NCBI GenBank assembly: GCA_902609095.1
Contig: CACLQQ010000023.1
Span: 1-38,571 of the forward strand
Direction of reading: 5' to 3'
From: an uncultured Bacteroidota bacterium
GTDB lineage: Bacteria > Bacteroidota > Bacteroidia > Chitinophagales > Saprospiraceae
DNA: 38,571 bases
Shown here: positions 1 to 8,957 of the stretch, piece after piece
How positions within the stretch are numbered: the first letter of the stretch is position 1
Layout of the letters: every line of letters starts with the position of its first letter
Position numbers and translations under genes: made by a program
The notes under the pieces: generated by a model
What the model saw: only the letters and a program-made list of their open reading frames with translations
What the model was told of the DNA's origin: nothing
The model's database searches: none

Positions 1-2
1 GA

Positions 3-2051
3 AAATTACCTCCTGTAGCGAGGCAAGAGACTATTCCATCTCCTATTAGTGGTGATGATCCTGTTACGACCAACTCTTTCTTGCAACAATTCAATCCTAC
101 TTTAGGGAATACTCAACAACGTAGTTTAATGGACTACAGCTTTGGTCTATCTCTTGCTAATCAGATTAAATTAGGAGAGAGTTCAAATAGTTTGGGATAT
201 ATTTTCTCTGGTACTTATAAGAACTCTACGAGCTTACTTAATGATATCGTTTATGGTGAATATCAGATTGCTTCAGGAGCTAATAATTTTGAATTGGTCC
301 CGGCTTCTGATCAGGTTGGGTTAGTTGGTTCTAACAACGTATTATTAGCAGGATTAGCAGGATTGGCATATAAGACCGAGAGCTCTAAGTATAAATTGAC
401 AGTGATGCACCTTCAGAATGGCGAATCCAAATCAGGTCGTTTTGATACTGAGACATTTGATGAGGCTGTTGGTAAGTCAGATTTTGTAGGAATCTCTGAC
501 AACTTGGAGTATCAGCAAAGAAGTATGACAAATGTACTCTTGAGTGGTAAGCATATCAATAGTTATGGTGGCTGGGAGATTGATTGGAGATTATCACCAA
601 CTCTATCTTTGTTAGATGATCCGGATATTCGAAAAGCAGCGTTCTCTTCAAGAGGGGACCGATTTATCATTAATGCGGGTGAAGGTGGAAATCCAAGTAG
701 AATTTGGAGAAGCCTTGAAGAGGTTAACCTATACGGACGCTTAGATTTTACAAAAGAGCTTCAGATATCTGGTAATGATGCCAAATTCAAAGCGGGTACA
801 AGCTACTTATATAAAGAAAGAGATTACGAAATCTTGACTTATGATATGATGTTTTTTGGTACTCAACCACAATGGACTGGTGATGCCAATGAATTACTCC
901 AACCAGAAAATCTTTATCCTAATGGAGCAGTATATTATGCTTCTGGTAATATTATACCGAATTCAAATGAATATAATTCTACCATTAGTAATGCTGCAGG
1001 GTACTTGTCTTTGGAATTTGAACCTATAGATAAGTTGAAGGCAGTATTAGGATTGAGAGGGGAACAATATGAGCAAAGACATACAGGTCGTGATCAAGCA
1101 ATGAGATTTGTGTTACAAGATTCTGTTGTACTTAACTCTTTTGATTTATTTCTTTCATCTAATTTCATTTATTCAATTACTGAAAATCAGAACTTGAGAT
1201 TGTCATATTCGAGGACGATTGCACGTCCATCGTTTAAGGAAAACTCATTTGCGCAGATATTAGACCCGCTGACAAACAGGATTTTTAACGGTGCAAGGTT
1301 CCCATATGGTGAGGATGCCATAACTGGTGAATTTGATTGGGACGGAAATATTACAGAGACGAGAATCAACAATTTTGATCTTCGCTGGGAAATGTTTGGA
1401 AGTAGAGCACAGAATCTTTCGATCAGTGCATTCTACAAAACATTTGCTGACCCTATAGAATTAGTTAGAATACCAGAAGCACAAACCACTAATGAGTTTC
1501 AAACTCGTAATGTGGGTGATGGTCAGGTATTGGGTGTAGAGATTGAGTTTGGAAAGAGCTTAAACTTCTTAAGTGAGAGCCTGACAAACTTCACAGTAAA
1601 CGGAAACTTCACATTTGTACAATCTCAAATTGAGATGACAGATCTTGAGTTCAATTCCAGAGTAGGATTTGAAAAAGAAGGACAAGTGATTAAACGTACG
1701 AGACAGATGGCCGGGCAGGCGCCCTATATTATTAATGCTGGGTTGAATTATTCTCAACCAGAGTTGGGATTCAATGCCGGATTGTTCTACAATGTTAAAG
1801 GAGCCACATTAACTGTAGTAGGAGGTAGTTTATTCCCAGATGTATATTCAGATCCTTTCCATAGTCTGAATTTTAACTTGAACAAAGAGTTTGGTCCAGA
1901 TGATAAGTTTTCATTGTCTTTCCAAATTGCGAATATTTTGGGTGATCGACGAGAAGAGTTCTTCCGTGAATTCAATGCCACAGACCAGATATTTAAAGCC
2001 TTTTCTCCGGATAGATCATTTAGCTTAGGATTTAGTTATTCCATCTTCTAA
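3..2051 (+). CDS. TonB-dependent receptor, C-terminal part (5' end outside window)
   Basis: The frame is open from the first bases of the window to TAA at 2049-2051, giving about 682 residues of a longer protein. The TTG at 81 is only an internal codon. The visible part is rich in alternating aromatic/polar beta-strands, contains barrel-type segments such as LRLSYSRTIARPSF, and ends in an aromatic residue (FSLGFSYSIF), as expected for an outer-membrane beta-barrel recognised by the BAM machinery. Family knowledge: these receptors import siderophores, glycans or other ligands using TonB energy. The substrate cannot be told from this fragment, and the plug and any carboxypeptidase-like N-terminal domain lie upstream of the window. 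No SusD or DUF4249 partner follows directly. A strong terminator follows 46 bases after the stop, so the transcript probably ends here. Confidence 0.88.
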   Translation, partial: KLPPVARQETIPSPISGDDPVTTNSFLQQFNPTLGNTQQRSLMDYSFGLSLANQIKLGESSNSLGYIFSGTYKNSTSLLNDIVYGEYQIASGANNFELVPASDQVGLVGSNNVLLAGLAGLAYKTESSKYKLTVMHLQNGESKSGRFDTETFDEAVGKSDFVGISDNLEYQQRSMTNVLLSGKHINSYGGWEIDWRLSPTLSLLDDPDIRKAAFSSRGDRFIINAGEGGNPSRIWRSLEEVNLYGRLDFTKELQISGNDAKFKAGTSYLYKERDYEILTYDMMFFGTQPQWTGDANELLQPENLYPNGAVYYASGNIIPNSNEYNSTISNAAGYLSLEFEPIDKLKAVLGLRGEQYEQRHTGRDQAMRFVLQDSVVLNSFDLFLSSNFIYSITENQNLRLSYSRTIARPSFKENSFAQILDPLTNRIFNGARFPYGEDAITGEFDWDGNITETRINNFDLRWEMFGSRAQNLSISAFYKTFADPIELVRIPEAQTTNEFQTRNVGDGQVLGVEIEFGKSLNFLSESLTNFTVNGNFTFVQSQIEMTDLEFNSRVGFEKEGQVIKRTRQMAGQAPYIINAGLNYSQPELGFNAGLFYNVKGATLTVVGGSLFPDVYSDPFHSLNFNLNKEFGPDDKFSLSFQIANILGDRREEFFREFNATDQIFKAFSPDRSFSLGFSYSIF

Positions 2052-2097
2052 ATAATATAAGTAAACACTGTTACAAGAAGTAAGCACAAGTATTTTT

Positions 2098-2134
2098 AGA
2101 GGTTATTCAGTGATGAATGGCCTCTTTTTATTTT
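2098..2134 (+). terminator. Rho-independent terminator of the first TonB receptor
   Basis: An 11-bp stem (AGAGGTTATTC, 2098-2108, pairing with GAATGGCCTCT, 2115-2125, with two U-G wobbles) closes a 6-base loop and is followed by TTTTATTTT. It lies just downstream of the receptor stop codon. Confidence 0.85.
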
Positions 2135-2291
2135 CAATGTTAACTTTAAGACGATTGAATTAGTAAGATTGTTATATATAAATAGTTAAAAATCAATGTA
2201 TAATTTATGATTGCGGATAGTGTATAGTACTAATGTAAATTAAATGTTAACAAATATTGATATTGGGTAACATATAGTTTACATTTATAAA

Positions 2292-3113
2292 GTGCCTTTA
2301 TTTACGAGATATATAGCCCAAGTAATCCTATGCTTTATTGTAGGTGTATATACGCTTAATGCTAAGGTGTATATGGAGTTAGATTTCGATTTAGTCGATG
2401 GCAGAATGTTGATTTCTGGTAGTGTAGAGGGTCAGGAGGGTGTATATATTTTCGATACTGGTAGCTCGGGTATTATTTTGAACGCTCAAAATATTGACGG
2501 TGATGATGTTGTGTTGAGTACAATCTATGGTGATCGAGTAGCGGAACTTAGAGATATAAAGAAACTTGATATTGCTGGTTATTATCTCAAAAATCTTAAA
2601 TCGGTTCTTCACATGAATCTCAGTGAGTTAGTCACTGATGTTGATCAAAGTATACTTGGAGTGATTGGTTGGTCTGTATTTGATCAAGATCAACCAATAT
2701 TTATAGACTATATTAAAGGTAAGATCATTATTGGTAAGCCAGAGCTTTCTACGAATATCATTGGACATAATCATGTGATAAGATTAGATCTTACAGAGTT
2801 AGGGGATGATTTGCCTACTGTTCAGATAGAGGTAAATAATGAAAAATTAACTTTCGCTTTTGATACTGGTTCTCCATTGCATGTCATGTCTTTGTATAAG
2901 GCTCCGCCAGTCAAGGGCCAATTGTTTCAAGAGAATCTAAAGTTTAACCAGTACATTACTGTTAAGAAAAGTTTGTTCAGGTCTGAGAATCTTACCGCTT
3001 TTAACGAGATAGATGGAATCCTCAGTGTTAATTCATTGAATACTGATTACGTTTTAATAGATAGAAGAGGAAAAAGAATTTTTTTATTTTGGAAAAAGGA
3101 CCAAACTCTCTAA
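2292..3113 (+). CDS. Retropepsin/pepsin-like (clan AA) aspartic protease-like secreted protein
   Basis: The protein has 273 residues with a GTG start, chosen because it begins a hydrophobic export signal (about residues 8-24, ending near TLNAKV). It has two copies of the aspartic-protease active-site signature: FDTGSSG with Asp55 and FDTGSP with Asp191, about 136 residues apart. The hydrophobic-hydrophobic-DTG(S) context is typical of clan AA proteases. Two DTGS motifs in one chain could give an intramolecular pseudo-dimer like a small pepsin. Inference: a periplasmic or envelope-associated aspartic peptidase or a catalytic-fold binding protein. The partner and substrate are unknown. The stop overlaps the stop of the convergent PiT-like gene by 4 bases. 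A 240-base leader region containing the upstream terminator precedes it, and I see no clear promoter box there. Confidence 0.72.
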   Translation: MPLFTRYIAQVILCFIVGVYTLNAKVYMELDFDLVDGRMLISGSVEGQEGVYIFDTGSSGIILNAQNIDGDDVVLSTIYGDRVAELRDIKKLDIAGYYLKNLKSVLHMNLSELVTDVDQSILGVIGWSVFDQDQPIFIDYIKGKIIIGKPELSTNIIGHNHVIRLDLTELGDDLPTVQIEVNNEKLTFAFDTGSPLHVMSLYKAPPVKGQLFQENLKFNQYITVKKSLFRSENLTAFNEIDGILSVNSLNTDYVLIDRRGKRIFLFWKKDQTL

Positions 3114-4123
3114 CTCCCCATTAAGAATTTCATCATATGTACGAGAGCTACACTAATAGCCAAGCCTAAGAACACCTTGAATAAATCTAATCCGATCGTT
3201 TTCAGTTCTTTTAGCTCAAGTCTATTATCTAAACGATAAGCCATCGCAATTTCTCGTCCTGCTAATAAACCAATAAAGACCCATGTCGTACTCATCGGTA
3301 ACTTAGCATCCCAAAGCCCCAAGATATTCTGCTTAAAAATGAGGAGAACAACACCGTAGATTAAATCAATGAACGTTGCTGCACGGATATCAGCAGTATT
3401 TGTTTTTGATCTGACGATATCTTGGATTTTACCTCCTCTGGAATAAAAGATGTAACCCAGTAAGGAAAGTAAAATTACGAGAGATAAAATGAATTTGGGC
3501 AAAGTCATGTCGTCCTTGCCGAGGTATACATAGATGTTTGCCAAGTCCTGAGTTAACCATTGCGTCCATAAAAACCCAGTAGAAAACCACTGAGCCCCAG
3601 TCCAAAACTTTCTATTTGTCCAAAATCCTTTACCCGTTCCGTCCAAAGGATTTTCAATAAACCTCTTCTCAGTACTCCGAGTTATCAAAGTATAAATAAC
3701 GGCAGCCGCACCAAAGGCAATTAAATAGCCCATGATGGACTTATTAATCATACCACCTAAACTCTTGAAACTGAAAAAAGTCAGAATCAAGAAAGTCGTA
3801 CTAACTGGAATCCCAATTCTGGTTAATCCTAATAATACTAAAGGGGGTAGAACATAGTGCCAGGTGAGTACTTCTGGAATATCAATTTTGTCCAAACGAT
3901 CAAAAGCTATATCATTACCTCCGAGTCCAAGATGATTTCCCAACCCAAGATATCCAATAATTAGAATGATTGTCATTAGACCTCCAGCAAAAGCCCATAG
4001 CTCATACCATTTCCGTTTATCTTCATTGGAAGTAAGGAAAGTCCCTAAGGTCTGTATTACATCGTTGCCTACGACAGAATAGGCTGCTAACGCATAACCA
4101 ATCCACATCACAATTTCAGGCAA
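3110..4123 (-). CDS. PiT/PHO4-like inorganic phosphate transporter family membrane protein
   Basis: A polytopic membrane protein of 337 residues with about nine or more hydrophobic segments. It carries PiT-type signatures: VGNDVIQTLGTF near the N-terminus (Gly19-Asn20-Asp21) and two PxST T motifs, GIPVSTTF (about residue 106) and LPMSTTW (about residue 280), in the two halves of the protein. These correspond to the inverted-repeat GxND/PVSTT elements that bind phosphate and cation in PiT carriers. The start is a TTG at 4123; an ATG at 4108, five codons in, is an alternative. It follows the NptA-type gene by 87 bases on the same strand, so both probably serve phosphate uptake. The family call rests on short motifs and is less certain than for its neighbour. 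Confidence 0.6.
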   Translation of the reverse strand: MPEIVMWIGYALAAYSVVGNDVIQTLGTFLTSNEDKRKWYELWAFAGGLMTIILIIGYLGLGNHLGLGGNDIAFDRLDKIDIPEVLTWHYVLPPLVLLGLTRIGIPVSTTFLILTFFSFKSLGGMINKSIMGYLIAFGAAAVIYTLITRSTEKRFIENPLDGTGKGFWTNRKFWTGAQWFSTGFLWTQWLTQDLANIYVYLGKDDMTLPKFILSLVILLSLLGYIFYSRGGKIQDIVRSKTNTADIRAATFIDLIYGVVLLIFKQNILGLWDAKLPMSTTWVFIGLLAGREIAMAYRLDNRLELKELKTIGLDLFKVFLGLAISVALVHMMKFLMGS

Positions 4124-4210
4124 GAGTTCAAATAATTATTGAGTGTTAAAACTAATTTAATTTTGAGATTAAACTAAATATGATGGGGGGTAAATAGCCA
4201 AGTATTTACG

Positions 4211-5890
4211 CTAATCTTTATTCCCCATAAATCTTGACACTTCTAATACTCTATCACCAATAGATTCGCAGATTGAAATCATTTTGATAAATAATAAAGT
4301 ACCCTCCAAATTGAAGTCGAAATCATCTTTATTATCTATGCTAATCTTATTGGCAGTATCTCTATGAGTATTGATTTTCGTTTCGATTCTTATGGCTTCT
4401 GTTGGGTCTGTATGATCATAATGCTGTTGCTTCAAATTATTGTTCATCTCCTTTATGGCTAGACGAACAGCGTCAATGATCTTAAATATTTCTGTCCGTT
4501 GAACTGGTGTGAGCCAAGTACGTTTTTCTGACTTTTCTGTAATATATTGACCCAGTTTATAAGTCTGCTCGCCAATTCTCGTTAAATTTTGACTTATCCG
4601 AAAATAAGTCCCAACATTTTGAATGATTTTGGAGCTACTTCCCGAGTTAGAATATTTAAATGTTTTGTCTTCTATTCCTACCTGTAGTTCTGAAATTTTC
4701 TTTCGATGATTATGTATTTCAGTCAACTTTTTAGTTTGATCATCTATGTTCATTGATTTGAATTGCTGATCAATCAGGTTGTATATGGATTCAATATGTC
4801 TGCCTTGAACTTGGAGTTGATGTTGAATCTCAATAGGTGACAACTCTGATAGGGCAAGGATCTTTTTGTTATTCTGACTTTCTTCCTTTAAGCGATCTGG
4901 CAATGACCATACAGCCAAACGCATCAAGAATGGAATCACGGTCAACAGAATAATTGTAGTAATAATATTGTGAGTGGTATGAAATGTCGCTAAACCAATA
5001 GTTGATAGCTCTTTTGATTCAAATACATTAGCTTGATTACTAAAACTTCCAATAAGGTTTTCTATGAATTTTAATATATAGGGTACAAAAAAGAATAATA
5101 GCATTGCCCCAAATACATTGAAGAAAGTATGTATCCGGGCGGATCTTCTAGCATTTAAATTTCCTACTAAAGCTGCAACCTCAGCAGTAAAACAAGTACC
5201 AATGTTTTCTCCGATAATCATATAGGCTGCCAGATCAATTGGTAACCAACCATTAAATGTCATGGTCAGAGTCAGAGTCATGGATGCCGAAGAGGATTGA
5301 ACAAGTAACGTGATGATTAATCCGATTAGAACAAAAAGAAAGTTGGACAAGAGTCCATAGGACATAAATCCCTTGATATAATCATAGACAACCTGGTTTT
5401 CGAATGTAGGTAATGAAGTCTTGAGAAAGTCTAAGCCGATAAAAAGTAGCGCAAACCCTAATGCTACTTCACCCCAAACTTTTTTTCTCTTATTGGATCT
5501 GAAGTATAAGGGAACAGCAAGAGCTACAATTGGAAGAGTTAAGTAACTCAATTTCAACAAGAAACCTCCAAGCGAGACAATCCAGGCTGTAATTGTTGTC
5601 CCAATATTCGCTCCCATGATGAGACCTACTGATTGTCTAACGGTGATTAATCCTGCGTTAACAAGACTTATGATCATCACAGTCGTTGCTGATGATGATT
5701 GAATCAACCCTGTAAATATTGTTCCAAAAGCTACTCCATTAAGTGAGCTACGGGTTAATCTCCGCAAAAGCGCACGAAGTTGAGCTCCAGATCCTTTCTG
5801 GATACCATCGCTCATCACCTTCATGCCATAAACAAAAAACGAAAGTGAACCCATAATTTGAAGAATTATAACTATGGCACTCCAATTCAT
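4211..5890 (-). CDS. Na+/phosphate cotransporter (NptA family) with C-terminal PhoU-like domain
   Basis: The protein has 559 residues from the ATG at 5890. An in-frame TTG at 5914 would add eight polar residues and is less likely. The N-terminal half has the two Na/Pi-cotransporter repeats with hallmark QSSSATT (about residue 64) and QSSSAS (about residue 198), each followed by an (E/A)NIGT motif (GANIGTT, GENIGTC). From about residue 340 the protein is soluble, helical and charged, as in PhoU-like domains that regulate such transporters. Known family role: sodium-driven inorganic phosphate import at the inner membrane. It is probably transcribed with the downstream PiT-like gene. It is divergent from pyrG with about 130 bases between starts, so this spacer should hold both promoters. 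Confidence 0.9.
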   Translation of the reverse strand: MNWSAIVIILQIMGSLSFFVYGMKVMSDGIQKGSGAQLRALLRRLTRSSLNGVAFGTIFTGLIQSSSATTVMIISLVNAGLITVRQSVGLIMGANIGTTITAWIVSLGGFLLKLSYLTLPIVALAVPLYFRSNKRKKVWGEVALGFALLFIGLDFLKTSLPTFENQVVYDYIKGFMSYGLLSNFLFVLIGLIITLLVQSSSASMTLTLTMTFNGWLPIDLAAYMIIGENIGTCFTAEVAALVGNLNARRSARIHTFFNVFGAMLLFFFVPYILKFIENLIGSFSNQANVFESKELSTIGLATFHTTHNIITTIILLTVIPFLMRLAVWSLPDRLKEESQNNKKILALSELSPIEIQHQLQVQGRHIESIYNLIDQQFKSMNIDDQTKKLTEIHNHRKKISELQVGIEDKTFKYSNSGSSSKIIQNVGTYFRISQNLTRIGEQTYKLGQYITEKSEKRTWLTPVQRTEIFKIIDAVRLAIKEMNNNLKQQHYDHTDPTEAIRIETKINTHRDTANKISIDNKDDFDFNLEGTLLFIKMISICESIGDRVLEVSRFMGNKD

Positions 5891-5985
5891 TAAGCTTGAT
5901 CTGTTTAAGAACAAGATAGCATGAATCGATTAATCTATTTAGCTATCTATTGACCTGTTTATATATGTACCATCAGATTTTAAAT

Positions 5986-5993
5986 TAATTTTG
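5986..5993 (+). promoter_or_regulatory. Bacteroidota-type -7 box upstream of pyrG
   Basis: TAATTTTG matches the Bacteroidota -7 consensus TAnnTTTG and lies 25 bases before the pyrG ATG. I see no good TTG/TTTG -33 box at the usual 17-23 base spacing, so this is a candidate only. Confidence 0.45.
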
Positions 5994-6018
5994 TGTTCCG
6001 TAATGAAATCAGCTTAGA

Positions 6019-7650
6019 ATGTCCAAATTTATATTCGTTACGGGTGGTGTAACTTCCTCATTAGGGAAAGGTATTATCTCGTCTTCTTTAGCCAAATTAC
6101 TTCAAGGTCGGGGCCTCAGTGTAACTATTCAAAAATTTGATCCATATATCAATGTTGACCCAGGAACATTAAACCCATATGAGCATGGCGAATGTTTTGT
6201 TACTGACGATGGTGCAGAGACAGATTTGGATTTAGGCCATTATGAGCGTTTCCTTAATATAAGTACTTCTCAAGCGAATAATGTTACTACCGGTCGAATT
6301 TACCAGACTGTAATTAATAAGGAGAGAGACGGTGCATACTTAGGTAAGACAGTGCAGATCATACCACATATTACTGATGAGATTAAGCGTCGAATTAGAT
6401 TATTAGAGGATGAGGATAAGTATGACATTATTATTACGGAGTTAGGTGGAACAGTGGGTGATATTGAGTCTCTTCCATATTTGGAGGCTTTGAGACAGAT
6501 AAAGAGAGAACTTAAGAAAAAGGATTGCTTAGTAATTCACCTTACTTTGATACCATATCTAAATGCCGCTGGAGAGCATAAAACTAAGCCTACACAGCAC
6601 TCTGTAAAAGAGTTACAGATGGCTGGTATCATTCCTGATGTATTAGTTTGTCGTACTGAGAAGCCAATAGCAGAAGAGATTAAGGAGAAGTTAGCTTTAT
6701 TCTGTAATGTGGAGAAACAAAATGTAATTGAGGCTATTGATACAGATACTATATATAGAGTACCATTATTGATGGAAGGGGAGCAACTGGATGATATCGT
6801 AATTGATCACTTAGAGTTGGATCCTTCTAAGTCACTCAGCTTAACTAAGTGGAAGGAATTTCTCTACAGATATATGAATCCTAAGTTTGAGGTCAATATT
6901 ATCTTGGTAGGTAAGTATAACGAGTTAGCAGATGCTTACAAGTCTATCTACGAGGCATTAGGACATGCGGGTGCTGAGAATTATTGCAAGGTCAATGTCG
7001 TACCTATTCATTCAGAAAACTTGGATGATACTAATTTACCTCTTGAGATACATAAGATTCATGGCCTCATCGTAGCGCCTGGATTTGGAGATCGAGGTAT
7101 CGAAGGTAAAATTAAAGCGGTACAATACGCCAGAGAAAATAACATACCATTCTTAGGGATTTGTCTAGGCATGCAATGCGCTGTAGTAGAGTTCTGTCGT
7201 AATATTGTTGGCTTGAATGATGCGTCATCTGCAGAGGTGAATACTGAATCGACTCATCCTGTCATTAATCTTATGATTGAACAAAAGAGGATTAGTAAGA
7301 AAGGAGGGACAATGAGATTAGGGGCTTATCCATGTGACATATATCCAGGTACATTAGCCTCACAAATCTATGGTCAAAAGACTCAGATATCTGAACGTCA
7401 TAGACATAGGTACGAGTTCAACAATGCCTACAAAGCTCAGATAGAATCGAATGGTTTAATTCCTTCGGGAATCAATCCTCAGACTAACTTAGTTGAGATA
7501 GTCGAGCTTTCTGATCATTCATTTTTTATCGGAGTGCAATTTCATCCAGAATATAAGAGTAGGGTAGAGGAGCCTCATCCATTGTTCGTTGCTCTTGTAG
7601 ATGCGGCAATCAAGTACAAGAATGCTGAAAACTTAGCTTCGTCGCATTGA
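6019..7650 (+). CDS. pyrG: CTP synthase (glutamine-hydrolysing)
   Basis: The protein has 543 residues, the normal family length. It makes CTP from UTP, ATP and glutamine-derived ammonia in the cytoplasm. The amidoligase domain starts at once with KFIFVTGGVTSSLGKGI (P-loop) followed by QKFDPYINVDPGTLNP and GECFVTDDGAETDLDLGHYE. The C-terminal class I glutamine amidotransferase domain has the nucleophile Cys382 in FLGICLGMQ and the His509/Glu511 pair in QFHPEY. All expected catalytic residues are present. The ATG at 6019 gives the canonical MSKFIFVTGG start. Its TGA overlaps the ATG of the downstream RNA methyltransferase by one base (TGATG), which suggests translational coupling. Confidence 0.99.
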   Translation: MSKFIFVTGGVTSSLGKGIISSSLAKLLQGRGLSVTIQKFDPYINVDPGTLNPYEHGECFVTDDGAETDLDLGHYERFLNISTSQANNVTTGRIYQTVINKERDGAYLGKTVQIIPHITDEIKRRIRLLEDEDKYDIIITELGGTVGDIESLPYLEALRQIKRELKKKDCLVIHLTLIPYLNAAGEHKTKPTQHSVKELQMAGIIPDVLVCRTEKPIAEEIKEKLALFCNVEKQNVIEAIDTDTIYRVPLLMEGEQLDDIVIDHLELDPSKSLSLTKWKEFLYRYMNPKFEVNIILVGKYNELADAYKSIYEALGHAGAENYCKVNVVPIHSENLDDTNLPLEIHKIHGLIVAPGFGDRGIEGKIKAVQYARENNIPFLGICLGMQCAVVEFCRNIVGLNDASSAEVNTESTHPVINLMIEQKRISKKGGTMRLGAYPCDIYPGTLASQIYGQKTQISERHRHRYEFNNAYKAQIESNGLIPSGINPQTNLVEIVELSDHSFFIGVQFHPEYKSRVEEPHPLFVALVDAAIKYKNAENLASSH

Positions 7651-8189
7651 TGAGAAAGCTCAAGCTTGATGAGCTCAATCGGCTTGACCGTGAGGAGTTT
7701 CAAAATGTAGATAAAATACCAGTAACGGTAATTTTGGATAACATCAGATCTGGTATGAACGTAGGTTCATTTTTCAGAACTTCTGATGCGCTGCGGATAG
7801 AGCGAATAGTGCTATGTGGGATAACAGCTCGACCTCCACATAAAGGAATACTGAAATCTGCAATTGGAGCTTCGAATACTGTTAACTGGAGCTATGTTGA
7901 ACATATCTCTGAGGTAATCACAGATTATCAAACGAATGGATATCATATTGTTGGTATAGAGCAAACTACTCAGTCTCAATCGTTAATTGATTATCAGATA
8001 GATCGGAATAGAAAATATGCCGTAATCTTTGGTAATGAAGTGAATGGTCTCAGTTCGGAGATCCTTTCAGACTTGGACGATTGTATTGAGTTACCACAAT
8101 ATGGTACTAAGCACTCTCTTAATGTTTCCGTCTGCGGAGGTATTGTACTTTGGCATTTTGCCTCACCACTCCTGCAAGGGATGAATTAG
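7650..8189 (+). CDS. TrmH/SpoU-family RNA 2'-O-methyltransferase
   Basis: The protein has 179 residues from the ATG at 7650, which shares its A with the pyrG stop. It has the three SPOUT (trefoil-knot) motifs in order: NVGSFFRTSDA (motif 1 with the catalytic-type Arg), AVIFGNEVNGLS (motif 2), and IELPQYGTKHSLNVSVCGGIV (motif 3, knot and SAM site). Family knowledge: these enzymes methylate ribose 2'-OH in tRNA or rRNA. It lacks the extra N-terminal L30e-like substrate domain of RlmB, so it is a minimal single-domain member; the exact RNA target is not readable. Its stop overlaps by 4 bases with the convergent outer-membrane protein gene. Confidence 0.9.
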   Translation: MRKLKLDELNRLDREEFQNVDKIPVTVILDNIRSGMNVGSFFRTSDALRIERIVLCGITARPPHKGILKSAIGASNTVNWSYVEHISEVITDYQTNGYHIVGIEQTTQSQSLIDYQIDRNRKYAVIFGNEVNGLSSEILSDLDDCIELPQYGTKHSLNVSVCGGIVLWHFASPLLQGMN

Positions 8190-8869
8190 CGATAATCTAA
8201 TCGGATACCAACTCTTACAACTATGGATAATTGGCCTGCAGCAGTGTCTACATTATTAATATCTACGCCAAAAAATGGGGCCATTTCATGCCAAGAGATA
8301 TCTGGATAGTTCTTGTAGCGTATTAGAGGGGTTATGGTAATGACATCTGTAAGACCAATATCTAATCCCAATCCAGCTTGAAAATTTGCATCAATATTTC
8401 CATCGGTATAATTGTCATTGACTGCTTTAGTCGAGTAGTCAGCTCCTACACCAGCCATGAGGAACAATCCTTTTTTCATGAATGTGCCTTGTTTGCTAAA
8501 AGTCGGACAATCACAATCGCCTATGAGATCTAAAAGGTAAATATGTGTTACCAGTCCAGCACCGATTTGTCTTAGACCTAATTGACTGGAATTGAGTTCG
8601 ATATTAGTAGTGGCCTGATGATAACTGATATAGGGGAAGAACTCGACTCTTTTATCTGGAAGCCTCAACCAATAGTCGAAAGCGAATTCTAAAGAACTTG
8701 AAAATACTCGTTCATTACTATTTAGTGAGCCTGAAGAGGGTATAGATTGAAAGAAATCATTCCAGCCTTCATATTGATTTTTATTATAATGAGTCCTAAA
8801 TCCGATTTGACTCTGTAAACTTAATGCAAAAACCATTAAGCTAACGCTCAATACAAACTTCCTTATCAT
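8186..8869 (-). CDS. Small outer-membrane beta-barrel-like protein, unknown function
   Basis: The protein has 227 residues from the ATG at 8869; a TTG three codons upstream is also open. It has an N-terminal signal peptide (RKFVLSVSLMVFALSLQSQ) and then alternating short amphipathic strands with Gly/aromatic pattern (FMKKGLFLMAGVGADYS, FQAGLGLDIGLTDVITITP), ending in VVRVGIRLDYR. This resembles OmpA/OmpW-like or PorT-like 8-strand barrels of Bacteroidota. A CDC motif in a loop (GDCDCPTF) could form a disulfide or bind metal. I do not recognise the precise family. It is convergent with the RNA methyltransferase and divergent from rimO. Confidence 0.72.
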   Translation of the reverse strand: MIRKFVLSVSLMVFALSLQSQIGFRTHYNKNQYEGWNDFFQSIPSSGSLNSNERVFSSSLEFAFDYWLRLPDKRVEFFPYISYHQATTNIELNSSQLGLRQIGAGLVTHIYLLDLIGDCDCPTFSKQGTFMKKGLFLMAGVGADYSTKAVNDNYTDGNIDANFQAGLGLDIGLTDVITITPLIRYKNYPDISWHEMAPFFGVDINNVDTAAGQLSIVVRVGIRLDYR

Positions 8870-8942
8870 CCTTAGCAAACGCTGATTATGGATATATCAT
8901 TTTATAAAGTGGTCATAAACTGGAATTGACATAGAGGGTATC

Positions 8943-8950
8943 TATCTTTG
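8943..8950 (+). promoter_or_regulatory. -7 promoter box immediately before rimO
   Basis: TATCTTTG is a full match to TAnnTTTG and ends only seven bases before the rimO ATG, so transcription would start at or within a few bases of the start codon. A TTGAC at 8926-8930 is closer than the usual -33 spacing. Candidate only. Confidence 0.45.
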
Positions 8951-8957
8951 CACCTCC

